Source of the DNA: Capitulum mitella
Taxonomy: Eukaryota > Arthropoda > Thecostraca > Pollicipedomorpha > Pollicipedidae
DNA length: 64,000 nucleotides
Direction: 5' to 3'
NCBI GenBank assembly: GCA_030062745.1
Contig: CP099841.1
Location: forward strand, 27,035,398 to 27,099,397
This document shows positions 34,740 through 47,398 of this stretch, piece after piece. The translations under genes and the position numbers were made by a program. Below the pieces are notes generated by a model, which had not been told where the DNA came from, did not search any database, and saw only the letters and a program-made list of their open reading frames with translations. The first letter of the stretch is position 1; every line of letters starts with the position of its first letter.

Positions 34740-35914
34740 GTGATCGATAGGGCGTATTGATGCTGCGACTTTCATGTCAGAGCTGTTTTTGTGCTACGGC
34801 TACCAATTCCATTTTTCCTTCCAGTGGTCCAGCCCATTTTTTACGTCTCCTCGGAAATACTTTCCAGTGAAGAACATGTCGGTTCACCCGTGACCAGTTT
34901 TAGCGAGCGACAATGGGTCACCTGCGGCATCCAGTCGCCAGCTACCTGGGGCGAATCACTGCTGATGGTCGCGCTGGACTTCTGCAGACGTGACGTTGCA
35001 GGTCGTTCTGGGTTGCGTTGCGGTGACGGCGTGGGCTGGGGACGATCACGCTCGACGTTGGGTCGTGAAGGCCCGGGTTCGAGCCCGGGCTCGGCTGCCG
35101 AAACCTTCCGCGACAATCGCCGTGGTCACGACACAAAGTGGAAGCGGAAGCTGAGACGTCCACAGATAGTCCTGAATTTGCGCCCAGACGGCGTGAACAT
35201 TTTGCAAGCTTGCGGAACGACAGGTAGTCTCAGTGGCACTTTTCTCATCGGATTTGCGTGGTATGCCACGGCCGTATCGTGAGAGATCAAGACTGATTGA
35301 AGACCGACTGGGCCGGGGAAGAGCCGGTGGTAGATGATCACATCCCGAACGAGGTTGACTGAGATCCAAGGGTGGCGTGGAACAGCGAAATACGAGACAA
35401 GCTCCGTTGTCCACAGTGTATTTGCCAACATTCTTAATGCTCCAATCATTGTGTCGAAAACTAAGCCACGCACTTGCGCCGTCTTCACAGTAAAAACGTT
35501 AACAAACTTTGGACGGACTGTAGGTGTCCTTGAACGGACAGTCACTGATGGACATACCAAAATCGAATCAGGCCTCCGTCCCACATAAATCCTCGTTTCG
35601 CACATGGGCGTTGCCGTTGAGTAGCACGTCATCAGCAGACCTAACACAGGCACTACGGGCGGCGGAAGGTCGCACAGCTGCCGCCAGCGCCGGCACAAGT
35701 GACGACTGACGCGTTTCGCATTACGAACAAAGCCTCAGCAGCAGCGGAAGAGCCTGGCACCCGCAGACGACGCAACGAAACGCGCTGACGGCCGTCCGAG
35801 GTCCTCTCTCACCTGGACGCGCACTCTCCAAGCTCTGCGGTCCCCGTTCCCCCACACCCTGTCGGCGGCCCAGCGATCGTGACGTGAGACGCGGCCGGCC
35901 GGCCCCGACGGCGC
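34740..35914. other. Intergenic region between cyclophilin and crustin genes
   Basis: The two genes converge here. No exon is supported. A CCCGGGTTCGAGCCCGGG palindrome at about 35083-35100 is the only notable structure. The crustin polyadenylation site should lie in this stretch, but no clear AATAAA was found on the minus strand. Confidence 0.5.
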
Positions 35915-36075
35915 CTAGATGGCGTCGGGCGCCTTGCAAATGTGCCGGTTGGCGCAGGCGTCGTAGCAGCACTTGTCGCTGGCGGCGCACTGGCCGTCGT
36001 GCGCACACTTGCGGAAGAAGCCGCCCTGAGGGCAGAGCAGCCGGGCCGGCGGGCACTGGCCGCCATGGATCTCCG
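35915..36075 (-). CDS. Crustin-like exon 5 (WAP domain)
   Basis: 52 residues and a TAG after acceptor CTGCCCGCAG. All eight WAP cysteines are present with normal spacing, including the KCC pair. Confidence 0.92.
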
Positions 36076-38428
36076 CTGCGGGCAGACGGCGGGACGGTGA
36101 CGTCACTCAGTGCGCTCGCAGTGATCACAGGCTGGAGAATGACGTGTCTTTGGACCGCTCACAGCACAACGTCCCGAGCGGTGTCCGGAGAGATGTCGGC
36201 GGAAAGTGCTTTGCGAATGAAAGTGATTTCTAAAAAGCACGTCTATGGCTGTAAATTAGATTTAAGCTTCTTTTTGTTCTCGTGCAGTGGCAGAGTTCGG
36301 AGACTTTTTCCGACCATATATGTCACTGCTGAGATACATCCAGCGGTCGAAACGACAAGATGCTGGACTGCAAATAAAGCACGACAATGAGCTTCTTCCC
36401 TGTGGATCTGAATATCGCTGTCTGGCGTGCAACTGTTCAGTTCCCACAGCCAGAGACAGTTTTTGCTGACTAATGTATGTGGTTTCAGCAGTGCTGTCTC
36501 CCGTCACATCTGCTCATCTATCCCCAACTCCGTCTTGTCATCTTTTACGACAAATACCCGCGGTTGACACAGTAACCGCATCTGTACGTGCAGACCAGTA
36601 CATCTGGCTGTCACCAACCCCATACGCCGGTCGCAGCCGACCCATCAATACAGTGAAAACCACCGCGCGCCCGTGGCTTTTTACAGAATTCTCTCGAGAT
36701 CGTAGAACTCGTCTCAGGACAGTGGACGGCACTGAGAAAGTGTTCCATCACTCACGCGGTCCGCCGCGGTTCGTGCCGTCGTCGCAGCAGTACAGCTGGC
36801 CGGTACTGCGGCGGCAGGTGTACCGGCACCGGCTGCTCTCGGCCGTCTGCGCCGCGATCGGCCGGTTGTTCACCACCTGCTGACCGGCTGTCGGCCACGG
36901 AGCGGGTCAGTCGGCAGCGTTCAGCGTCAGGCAAGGTCAGGTCCAGCTGTGACATCTGGGCTGTGGACCGTCTGATGACTGGCTGTCATGCATTATACAG
37001 ATCAGCTGACAGCGGTCAGATCAGACCAGGTCAAACTGTAAGGACCGAAAAAATAGAGGGACGTTCGAGATAGCGCATAATAACACAATAATGCAACATA
37101 CTGATTCACTGACGAAATTGGTCTGTTCAGCCCACCGTAGCAAGTAAAGAAGGACGGGATATACCAAACACTGAAATTAAACCACCGTTGTTGTGCTGGC
37201 TCCGCCAGACACGAAGTGGGGAGATAAAATATTGCACAATATTAAACACCGTACCGTGCGTAGGCCGTGACGCATTAAAATCGCAACCGGCCAGTTCCGC
37301 CACGCGCAAACCTCACCTGTCCTGCCGGATACGTCCACCGGACATGGAGCCAGCTTCTGGGTGTGGCTGGAAACGCCCTTGAAATATCCCCCCCTCCACC
37401 TCTCAGCCACCCCTGACTGGGGATTTAGTCGGCTCCGGGTTGGGCTGGGCCGCCACGCCGCAGGACGGAGCGGGAGGCGTGGTCCACTCACTGACGAGTC
37501 CTTCCTTGTCGTTGGTGTTGACGATGACGACGCCCTGGTTGCCGGCCTCGACGTTCACCAGGGTGCCCTCCACATTCTGCTGCAGTTGGCTCGACTGGAT
37601 GTTGACCTGTTACGGAGCGGGAGGGAAACCGATTTCAGTGAAAAGATGAAAGGAAGGAAGGAATTTCGCCGCAAATAAGAAGAAATACGTCATGATGAAA
37701 CGGGACCAATATAATTTTTCCCAGATTGGGAGCTAACACGCCCTCAGCCAGGCCGGTCCGGACTGACCTGGTTATTGGAGCTCTGCTGTCCGGAGCCGCC
37801 GCCGCTGCCGCCGGCCTGTTGCAGCGCCTGGACCAGCGCCTGGTTGTTGGTGGTCTGGGTGGCGCCGCCCAGCCCGCTCTGCTGCTGGAACGAGATGGCG
37901 CTGGACGAGCCCTGGTTCGTCTGCGAGTTGCCTGTCGACTGCTGGTTGCTGGTGGCGCTGGTCTGACCTGTTGGGCAGAGGCGTCACTCACACAGCGTCC
38001 ACAACTGGCCCGCAAAAGGTTCATCAAGAGTCCCTTGTGGTTGGAGCGTTTCGAAACGGTTTAGTTTGGAAAGTCTAAAAGTCCAGACAGTGTGATTCCA
38101 GGTGAAGTCCTATTGGTCAGATTGCATGTTACTGGTCCATACAACTCGCGCATTACTCGATGCCATTTTTTGATGAAACGCCTCTTTCTATAAGTCGTTC
38201 GTGATCCAGCACAAGCGACGGAGGAGACAGCCGCAGGGATAACGTACCGAACTGGACATTGCTGCCACCCCTGCCGTTGAGCGGTAACGTCCCTGAGGGC
38301 TGCCTTGAGTCGACGAATGTGATGGAGGCAGAGCTCTGGCCTTTGTTGGAGAAGGGCAATGCCGACGCGACGATGGCCATCATTGCCACCAGGAGACACC
38401 GCGTCATTCCGTGGACTGCCACTGACAT
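35915..38428 (-). CDS. Crustin-like secreted antimicrobial protein with WAP domain, five exons
   Basis: Exons 38428-38248, 37967-37768, 37606-37492, 36887-36756 and 36075-35915 join in phase to give 262 residues. Residues 8-25 (MTRCLLVAMMAIVASALP) form a signal peptide. A long Gln/Asn/Ser/Gly-rich spacer follows (about 26-185). Then come CRYTCRRSTGQLYCC (Cys 186, 190, 199, 200) and a complete eight-cysteine WAP/four-disulfide-core domain (Cys 217, 224, 233, 239, 245, 246, 250, 256; CPPARLLC...KCCYDAC...HIC). Four Cys plus WAP is the crustin arrangement, a family of haemolymph antimicrobial proteins in crustaceans and some other arthropods. The spacer is unlike the Gly-rich repeats of type II crustins. 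The start could be Met1 or Met8. Function is inferred from architecture only. Confidence 0.85.
36756..36887 (-). CDS. Crustin-like exon 4 (four-cysteine motif)
   Basis: Encodes GQQVVNNRP to NRGGP with CRYTCRRSTGQLYCC. Three AG dinucleotides cluster at the acceptor; only the one at 36889-36888 keeps the frame with exon 3. Donor GTGAGT. Confidence 0.82.
37492..37606 (-). CDS. Crustin-like exon 3
   Basis: 38 codons plus one base, VNIQSSQLQQNVEGTLVN to KEGLV, between CGTAACAG and GTGAGT. The segment NVEAGNQGVVIVNTN is not a motif I recognise. Matching phases on both sides support it. Confidence 0.78.
37768..37967 (-). CDS. Crustin-like exon 2 (Gln/Ser/Gly-rich)
   Basis: 66 codons after two bases that close a Gly codon; ends SNNQ in phase 0 at GTCAGT. 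Composition is dominated by Gln, Ser, Asn, Thr and Gly, with a QALVQALQQAGGSGGGSG segment. Confidence 0.82.
38248..38428 (-). CDS. Crustin-like exon 1 (signal peptide)
   Basis: Encodes MSVAVHG then the hydrophobic MTRCLLVAMMAIVASALP, and ends NVQF plus one base at a GTACGT donor. TTCCCTGCCAACAG immediately before the ATG looks like an acceptor, so a 5' UTR exon may lie upstream. Confidence 0.8.
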
Positions 38429-39260
38429 CTGTTGGCAGGGAAGAAAAGCTAAGGTGACCGTGAGCGATGCGAGAGGCCGGAGAGGCGAGGAGGCAGAATG
38501 AAAAGGACTCGATAACAGACCCAGTCACTGACATCGGCCATCCCACCTTAGTGTCCATTTGGTTGTGATAACTTTTATCTACAACCTGCTAGTTCAGGAT
38601 CGTGTGGCAGGCAATAAAATGCAACTATTTGCCCTAGAAATAACACGAAACACATCCACATCTAGGTTCCCATTTAAAGCACACATAGGGACTCATCCTA
38701 AATGCCGTATTTGACAGGCTCTTTAAATTTCATCCTCCTTGTGTATACAAAGGTTATAAGTTCCTCGGTATACACAGACTGTTGTTATTCACGGTGATCC
38801 CGCAGACTGTGACGCGTCGCATATCGAAGCGTCCTGGACGAGCTGAACATAAATTCATGAAAAACAAATCAACATCACGCAAATGAGATGAAAGGTGAGA
38901 TGTCTGTGTAGATTCCCGAAGAACTTCCTGTACCGTGCAGTTCTTTGCAGTGCCTACTCAGAATGTGGGAAAGAAAAGTCACGGGCTTTTCTCAGTGATC
39001 AGATACCCGTCGACCCATTATCACACTACGATCTGCAGTCCTGGAGGGGCATTAGCCGGAAAAACCTGACAGCAACATCGAGTATCCTGCTTGGTTACGG
39101 GCCACAGTCGCAACCGCGAAGGGTGTCCGCTTCTGCCGCTTTCCGCCGCTCGCGAGTGGACGCCTGCCTCTCTTTCACCAGCGTTTCGTGACCCTGGCCC
39201 TGTGTGACTGCGCCACTCGGAAGGTAAGCGGGCCACCGGTCACTCGGACTGCGCGGCGGC

Positions 39261-39308
39261 CTTCTCAGAGGCGGCCACCTCACGCCTGAGGTGGCCGCCT
39301 CTGAGAAG
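39261..39308. repeat. Perfect 22-base hairpin with 4-base loop
   Basis: Arms 39261-39282 and 39287-39308 are exact reverse complements, one more base pairs outside, and the loop is CGCC. It is very GC-rich and should extrude readily. Confidence 0.95.
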
Positions 39309-39412
39309 GGCACTGCACGGCGGGGCTGCGACGCACGTGTCCGGTACCGGACCGATACTATCCAACACGGTCCGACTCCGGCCTCTCCCGGCCGCCGCTC
39401 CACTGGAGACCA

Positions 39413-39612
39413 GCGGCGTAGCCAGGATTTCGCCAAAGAGGGGGTCAGGACACACCCGACCCTCTTAAAGCCGAAAACTTGTCGGGTTTCGGCTGCTTCT
39501 CTTTCAAGTCTCGAAAACTATGTATTTCTGATGCATAAAAAACGTTAAACTTTGGACCCAAAGGAGGGTCATGGCCCCTTGCCCTTCCCCCCCTTGGCTA
39601 CGCCTCTGCCGG
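39413..39612. mobile_element. Miniature element with GCGTAGCCAGGAT / TTGGCTACGCC ends
   Basis: The left end GGCGTAGCCAGGATTT and right end CCTTGGCTACGCC are reverse complements with mismatches, bounding about 200 bases. Relatives at 54578-54735 and 62978-63146 share one end but have different interiors. Confidence 0.65.
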
Positions 39613-42600
39613 CGGGACAGCGAATCCAGACTGGCTACAGCGCCGCACGTTGTGCAACAGAGGCAGTGACTAGCCACCATCACCACCGGCTCATCTGATA
39701 CGAGCCCGCGCTGAGGCCAGCGCTGTCCCCGCCCGCTGACCTTCACCTGACCTCGGGCCGCCAGGCTGGGAGGGGGGACGGTACCGCAGTCTCTCCATGT
39801 GGTTTGCCGAGAATTACCGATGATCCTGACCGTGAGCGGCGAGGTGTGAGGCTCATCCCTCGTTTCAGTGGATTATCCAGATTTTTAACGGACTTGGGAA
39901 CGTTCGCGAAATGGGCGGCGTTCGTGTTTTGCCATCGTGGCTTCTCCCATGATACGCGCTCGTCAGCACGAGACGTAGCAGGGGAGGCTTCCTCTCTGGT
40001 CTCAGCGCATTCGCATGTGAAAACCGGTACATGAAGCTCGGCTAGGAGATGAGGAACGGCGGGACTTGGAATGGGACTGGAAATCAAATTCCCAACCTAA
40101 GAACAGTCTTAGAATATCAAGAGCCCGTCATATCAGACAGTCTACCAAAACCGTGGTAAACACTGCGAGGCTAAAAAAGCGCATCTTGCCCCAGGCGAGG
40201 CTGAAGCAATTTCCGAACCAGCGCACACCGTTCGAGGATCCAGCCACAACATTCGGTGGAACCTAAGCTACTGCTATATTCTAATTTCTCTTCGGATTTG
40301 GGTCACTTTGTTTTAGGTTCAGACCAAACATGACAACAAATAAATTTGATGAAATTGCTGAGGCGATCAATGAATCATGGGACTCCCCACTTCCCTCCCA
40401 TATAGTATTTTAATGTGTAAGGTCTTCTAAATTTGCCGCATACTTTTACGCATAAACCAGGCGCAAGCAAACATATATCGATTTATTTGATAGAAATGGT
40501 TTGGTCTGGCGCACCGAAGGCGCGAAACGTGCCGCCCAAACCGTAATGTTAATCTCGTTTTGTTAATCCAATTTCTGGTCATTGCACCAAACTGTCTGCT
40601 TTAATATGCCAGAGATATCTCTGCCTCACTTTGCCTATCTCAGTCTATCTCTGTCTAGATGTATGTGTTGCGATACGCCGTGCGACAGCTCTTTTCTAAC
40701 ATTTTTGAAATCCTTAAATCGGGGGGTGCCTTTCAGCTATGAACAGAAGAAACTGGTTTGGTTTGCGATTGGTAAAAACACACAAGGCGCGTCAGGCGAA
40801 CTCTTTATACGATTTTATTGGAATCAACCTCAAAGAAACATGACCAGTTATTTTTGTCGACGTGTCCAGAATTGATCAAGGAACCTACTGACGCACCCGT
40901 ATGTCATGCGAGTCTGAAACTTCTTAACGCTATGACCCATTGCGTTTTCAAGACTTGGCTGCCCCTCCCCCCTCCCCCCACCCCCGTTCCGCTGCCACTG
41001 TCCCAATGAAAATGAACTCAAAGCAGCCTGAGCATTTAAATTGATCCTCATCTCAATACCTGTGGTGTGAACAGTGGCCTTGAACAGATTCATCCGGTAG
41101 TGGTTCGTTTCGATTTTGGAATCCTTGATCAAACCTTGATTTTAAAAGGGCATCAAGGACCTCTTAAAAAACGGTTTACCCTACAAGCAGATCGGCGCCG
41201 CTCCAGTGTTGCACTCGGGATTTCGAAAGCTTGAAAACCCTTACCCGCTCCGCTGGAGGGAAGTCCCGGCCTTTCCCATGACGCTTTTCTAAACAACAGT
41301 GACGCGGCCAAAGGAGTGTTCGCAACGTGTCGTCGCCGTGGTACGGCATTGTTATTTATCGTATTTCCTGGCATGGCATGGTATAGTGGTATGGTAAAAC
41401 CCTGGACTCGTGTCCAGTAAGTGGCAGACACCAAGGTTCAATACTCAGAAGTGGCTAACACTGTTTGACCCCAAGCAGCGTCACCCAGATTCCAGGAAGG
41501 CATGCCTGGCCTTGACAGCGCTTACAGGATCTCTCAGCATCATGAGTTTTGATGCCTGGTGTGAAGTTGTGGAAAGTTGTATCTGCTCGAAATGAGGAAC
41601 CAAGCCGGGGCTTGCACAGAAAACTCTCTTTTGCATGGACGCCGCTTCCAAAGCTGCCTTTTCTAATTGCTCGAGTTATTCCTCGCTTGGCCGATGGGAA
41701 AGGTTCACGAGACTCCCTTAGGTTTTTTTTAGAAAAGCCAAAGAACGAAGTGACGCAGGGATATGAAACTTAAGTACCTCTTCGTATACCCTTTTTACAT
41801 CCTGTGTGAATTTTAAACTCGGGCCACCTCAGGCCAGTGACCTAGGACAGGTTAAATAGGACCATGCTCCAGAATAATAGAGTGGCAAAACAATTTGCGA
41901 GAACCGTCGATTAACGTCAGCATTGCCATAATGACAGAACGTGACATTTAAAACAATTCTGCTACGTCGAATTTTCGGAAATGCTTCCAGAAATGTAAGG
42001 TCATTGGTCTTAACTTAACTGAATTTTGGCTTTTTACGTTCGCTATTGAGACAGTGGATCTGGTTCGGCGACGTTTCATTGCACGCTTTGATGCTTTTTA
42101 TCCTCTGAACACACGTACGTTTAGACCTAGACTAGACTAGACCGTGATTTGTGTTTAAGTCGTGTTCTATATCGAATTTCCAGACCCGCAGCCAAATATA
42201 ATTCACTAGTTTACTGCCTTAGACTGTGTATTTATACCTATATCTGACTTTGAAGCACTGGTAAGAACTTGCTTGCCAAGGGTGGCCTTATCCCATTTGG
42301 CACAGCTTGAACTGATTTGGTCGTTTGAAATATGCGTATTGTTTTTTGCGATTCTGTCCTTTATCAGGCTAAGATTACCAAGACGATGGTAAGAAGATGG
42401 TTAATGGTTGCCAGGCAGAAGAGAGAAGAGGCATCACGCGATAACCAGAAGTGAAAGCGGAATGTGGCTAGCGTGACCAGCTGAGGGCGACCAGTATCTG
42501 CGCCGAGAGAGCAGCATGCAAACCTCCAATCATCTGAACCGAGGTCGAGCCCTGGCTTCGCGAGTCAAGGAAACCAAACAGCTCCTTTGCGGGTTAGTCC

Positions 42601-45600
42601 CAGCGTTCTGGGTCAAAGCCGGGCGAGGTCACTGCCTCGCTTAACAGAGTTTTTTAGTTTCCACTGATCACCGGGTGCTACTTGGCTTTTATTTCGCAAC
42701 TCGCATCCGAGTTAACTGTAACAGTGCAACCAAATACTTCTCATTGTCTTATGGCGCAAAACGAAATAGAATTTGAAATGGAGCTAATATTTCGCTCGCT
42801 TCAAGAGTTCATTGGTCTATAACTCTTTCCACACTACCTGTCGGTGATGCTAGCCGGACAGGGAACACTAAAGACGATTTTCTCACAAGGATCACCGCAG
42901 TTCTGAGTCTTCTACCCCCTTCGCTTTGTGCTCGAGTTCGTTCACCCTGGCTCGAGGAGCTCACTCACGTTGTTGTTCCTGCCCGGCGCCGCTGTTCGCC
43001 GAGTTTCGTCACGCCTGAGCGGGTCACGACCGCGGGATTCCCGTCACCCTCGCGCTCGCCCGAGCGTTCGCCGACTGGGTCTGCCGCCGGCCGGCAGCCG
43101 GTTTATAATGGGCCGCTGGAGGGTGGAACAGGCGGCCCGCCGCCGGCGCTGGAAAGGCCCAGACCGCCGACCGCGGCCGCCCGTGGCCAGGTATTGGCGG
43201 ATCTGCCGGCGAACATGGTCTATGCAGAGTACAGACATGCATTCGTATGCAATACGAAATATGTTTATTTAAGGAGACCAAAAGGAACGAAAGTTCGAGA
43301 CCTTCAAGGCTGGTAACAGTAGCCCGCACCTGATGCGAGAAAACAGCGGCGGAAGGAACGAAGTTGTGGCAGGCCTAATGAGTCATCATCGCAGTACAGT
43401 AATATTGGATGCAGTCTCCACACGTTCTACACAAGCCCCAGTTGTGTACTGCGCGTGTCGACTGGCGAAATCAGAAGTGACGAGCAGTCCGCATACAAAG
43501 GAACACTCACAAATACGAGTACCTTCAGCACGAGACAATGGAGTCCCGACGTGCTCTGCGTTCTGAGAATCAGCAAGTACGCTCGGGCCGTCCCAGTGCG
43601 GTTCCGTGACCTAAAAACTATGGGGTCGGTCTGGCCCAGCCCGCCCAGCCGCAGGGCTCGGCGGGACCTCCGCTCCAGGCGGGGCTTTCCAATCGTCACC
43701 ACGGCTCGAGGCGGCGGCACCTGACCTTGGACGCCTTGCTGGCTGAGGTCATGTGATGGCCCCGCCGGCGTGCGTGACCGGATGTGTTCCTGCGCGCGCG
43801 CGTCAACAGAGGCAACCTTCCGGCCTCGCCGGGAATGGTGACGTTGCCGCGTTAGACCAAAGCTGAGCGTCTCTTTGGGAGTCCAAGCGAACCGCACTTT
43901 CTTACCTGACTAATGAGAGCTGACTTGACGATGGCGGATCAATCCAGTGACATCGCACTGTAGTTTTGAAAACTGTTTCGAATTCAGACGAAGGAAAGAA
44001 AGGGGTATAGCGATGTTCCACACCTTGACTGAAGCAGTTTGCATGAAAAGAAGACAAAGCTATCGTAGTAGCGGAGCCAATGGTACATTATGGGAAAGCC
44101 GGAGAAACCACTGGCGCAAGATTTTCCAACTTTATTCACGTTTTCTCAGGAGCTGACTGTCTGAGAGTCGTGCAGCTCGGTGCCTTCTTTCTTACTCAGG
44201 GCTGTTTGAATTCTGAACGTTTGCGATTTAAATGCATTGAACTGATGGCATAACAGAGACCAAAGAAATCTCCCCACGGATAGACTTTCCTCTTGCTTTG
44301 TGTAGGTGCCCGGAGTAAGAGCCCTCAAAAAACTGAAGTCAGCGCTCACAAGGTTTGATTTTACAACTAACCTGTTTTTTTGGTCGTAACGGACATGCTC
44401 AGCTTCTTAGCGCTCTAACCCTCGCGGAACGAGGGGGATTGCCACAGGTTTTTCTTAGACTGTTGGCGAACTGCCAGCTTCAGGAGCTTGAAATTCGCAA
44501 TACCTGGTCTTACAGCCACTCCGCATTTTCCCCCTCCCCCTCCCCAAAAATATTAACATATCATGGCATGTCAACGAGTTATGACGTCATTCTCGGGACT
44601 CTATAAGCTGATAATTCCATATCTTAGCCACATTTGGGGTTCTTTAGGAGTCTGGCCAGATATGGGCTCGGTTTTCGATACAAGAGTGTTTGGACATATG
44701 CTTGACTACATGTCGGAGTTTGAAAGGTCAGTGGGATTTTGAAGGATATGTAAGGTCACAAGCCTCATATGATTTCAAAATGTCTCTGCACCGGTCATAG
44801 AACATTTTTGCCTCTGTTTTCTGGGACGACAATAATTTTTACATTTTTCAGTAACCACAACGCTGGTCTGTGACCATCAGTCATTATCGGCACTAGCAGT
44901 GCAATAAAGGCTGATAATGATGTCTGGCTTTTCATCGGCCAGAACCTGATCTCAAGAGAAAAGACTACAACGATTGACTCACAACACTGACTACAACGGC
45001 AGACGAAAATTAAAACCATTTCGCTACGAAAGCATTGTTTGCCGGCCAAGTGCCATAAAATCACTCCGCTGGCAGTGGAAACGATAAACGATAAGGTACT
45101 CTCTATTGTAGTGACCTGAGACGTCACTAGGTGACCTGAAAAGACCAAATTGGCATAGGTGGGCATCGTTACTAAAAAATGTAACTTCGTTACTCGTTAC
45201 TCCGTTACTCAAAAAAGCCAGTCCGTTACTCGTTACTCCGTTACTCTGCCTTAAAACGTAACGGAAGTTACCGTTACTCCGTTATTCCGTTACTTTTTTA
45301 AATGCAGTGAAAACCAACCAAGCGAATGCGGGTTTTAAGTCTTTTATGCTGCTTTGTGGTTGTAAAACGCATTCCATATACAAAGGGAAGAAACAAAAAG
45401 CGCTTACCCAAAACACTCCGCTAGCTGCCCACTGCCCTCAGCAGCCGTTGTAGAGTCGGCGGCGCCGGGACAACAGCCGCGGCGGGTATTCTACCACTGT
45501 GTTAGCCACAATGTTCAAACCAACGAATTCCTGTTCATTGCCCGCGGCGCCGACGGAGCGGGAACAACCGGCGCTGGAGCGGACGCATGCAAAATGCGAC

Positions 45601-47398
45601 AAACAGCGGACATCTATCGACTGGGTTTGATCAACAATGCCTCTCGAAGTATCCGCCCTGAACATAATGGTCTCCGTTCAGAGCTCGTTTCGGTCTCGTG
45701 AACTTCTTGTTTTGTTTTGAAATTATGTGTGTGTATTAGTTTGTGTACGAGCGCGTGCGTGGAGGTAAGATTCCTGATACCCCTGACGTTTTTTTTTTAA
45801 TACCAAACGACGAAGGACTCAAAAAAACATGACTGATATGGATTTTATTATTGTGAAATAAAAGACTAAAAAAAGGTGCTTTAGTACCTCTTCAGCACCC
45901 TTGAAAGACAAATTAGCTATAAAAACATGGTCATAAGTAAGATGCAACGGAGGATGTTAGCCGTTCATAAGTGGAACATTTTGGAACGATGACGTGACCT
46001 GACCTGACCACTGTGAAAGGCCAAAATTGATATCAATGAACTCGCTATTGTCTTACGGCTCAGTATATGTCGCTTAAGTTCAGCTTTTCAGGGACAAGGT
46101 ATTGTGTCTATTTACCTAATTCCAAGGACGTGTTTTGACCTTTCATGGCGTCTGGTGGCCTCAAAATTGACCTGAGGTCAAAACTCTTGAATGTTTTCGT
46201 CTCGGTTTGACAAAACCTTTCCGCCGGTGTTTTCCTTTTTTCCGTGCGATATATGGAAGCCGAGATCCTGGGAGGTACGGAAATCCGCGCTCCCCCTCCG
46301 GCCGGGCAAAGGGCATTCTGAGCATGGCCGGAGACGGGTTAAAAACACTTCATTTAACCCTATTCCCTGTGGGAGGGGTCAGGTTCTGCTACCCGTGTCT
46401 TTTTGCTTGTCGCTCTCACACTGTTTGCCGCAGCGCCACAAGATTTTCTGTCATTTCATGGAACTGATACATAAGTGTTTTGTCAACATTTGAAAAAAAA
46501 TCGGTTCCGCACAGGCGGTTCCAATCCCCCGTTTTCGGCGGTAATGTGCTGTGCGTGAAGCTGCAAAGTTGTGCGGTTCACTATCGTGACATTCTGAGTA
46601 GAAACAAAGATCACTGACTCATTTATATAGTCATACACATCCTAAACAATGCGTATGCACACACATTTTCAGGCGAACGCACACCCAGGTACTGAAAAAA
46701 TGGGGGAGCACACTATTGTGCTTATGGTGCCCTCCCAATTTTGTTTACCTGGATCCACCTCTGCGCTACATATAAACTTAAACTGGCTTGCTAGTTGTAC
46801 ATCTGATGTTTATATCACCCAAAACAAACAAAAACAAAGGAAATTTCTTATTTCAAAAATCACCCTTCTTGCCCTCCCTGGAACTGCCTATGGTTTTCTA
46901 TTTTAAATTTCAGCTTTCGATATATAAAAGACTTGGACATTCCAAGCTGAACCGTGTCATTCCCATGAAAACTGGTTGGTTAACACGGCCGCAGTGACCT
47001 TTCAAAAATCCCCAAATTTTGGAGTTTGTTTGCCCCCACGCCCTATTTTCGCAATTTTTGAATTTTTGGGGTCCGGAATTGGAGATCTCGTTGAAACATA
47101 TTAAATGGCATTCATCCCATCAACATTGGACGAATGCATCTCGAGATCTCTGGAAGGGCGGGAGGGGAGGGGGCAGAATTGGTAATCTTCACCTTTCGGC
47201 CAATGCATATTTTTCGAAGGTGCAAAAGTGGCAACGGCTCATATCATGTTTGAGTTTGGGTCCTCACTTCTGCGTCTACAAAAAATAATGTGTCAGCCGA
47301 AAGGTGTTTCCGCCAGTTGATATTTTTTTCGGGAACGCAGGAGTGGTAACTCGAGTCGCATGGACAATGTAGCCTGTCCTCCAAGTTAAAAATGCTTT

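Noticed and set aside
35070..35105. T-arm-like GGGTTCGAGCCC suggesting a tRNA or SINE
   Set aside because: No A box, anticodon arm or acceptor pairing could be built around it; it is a GC palindrome.
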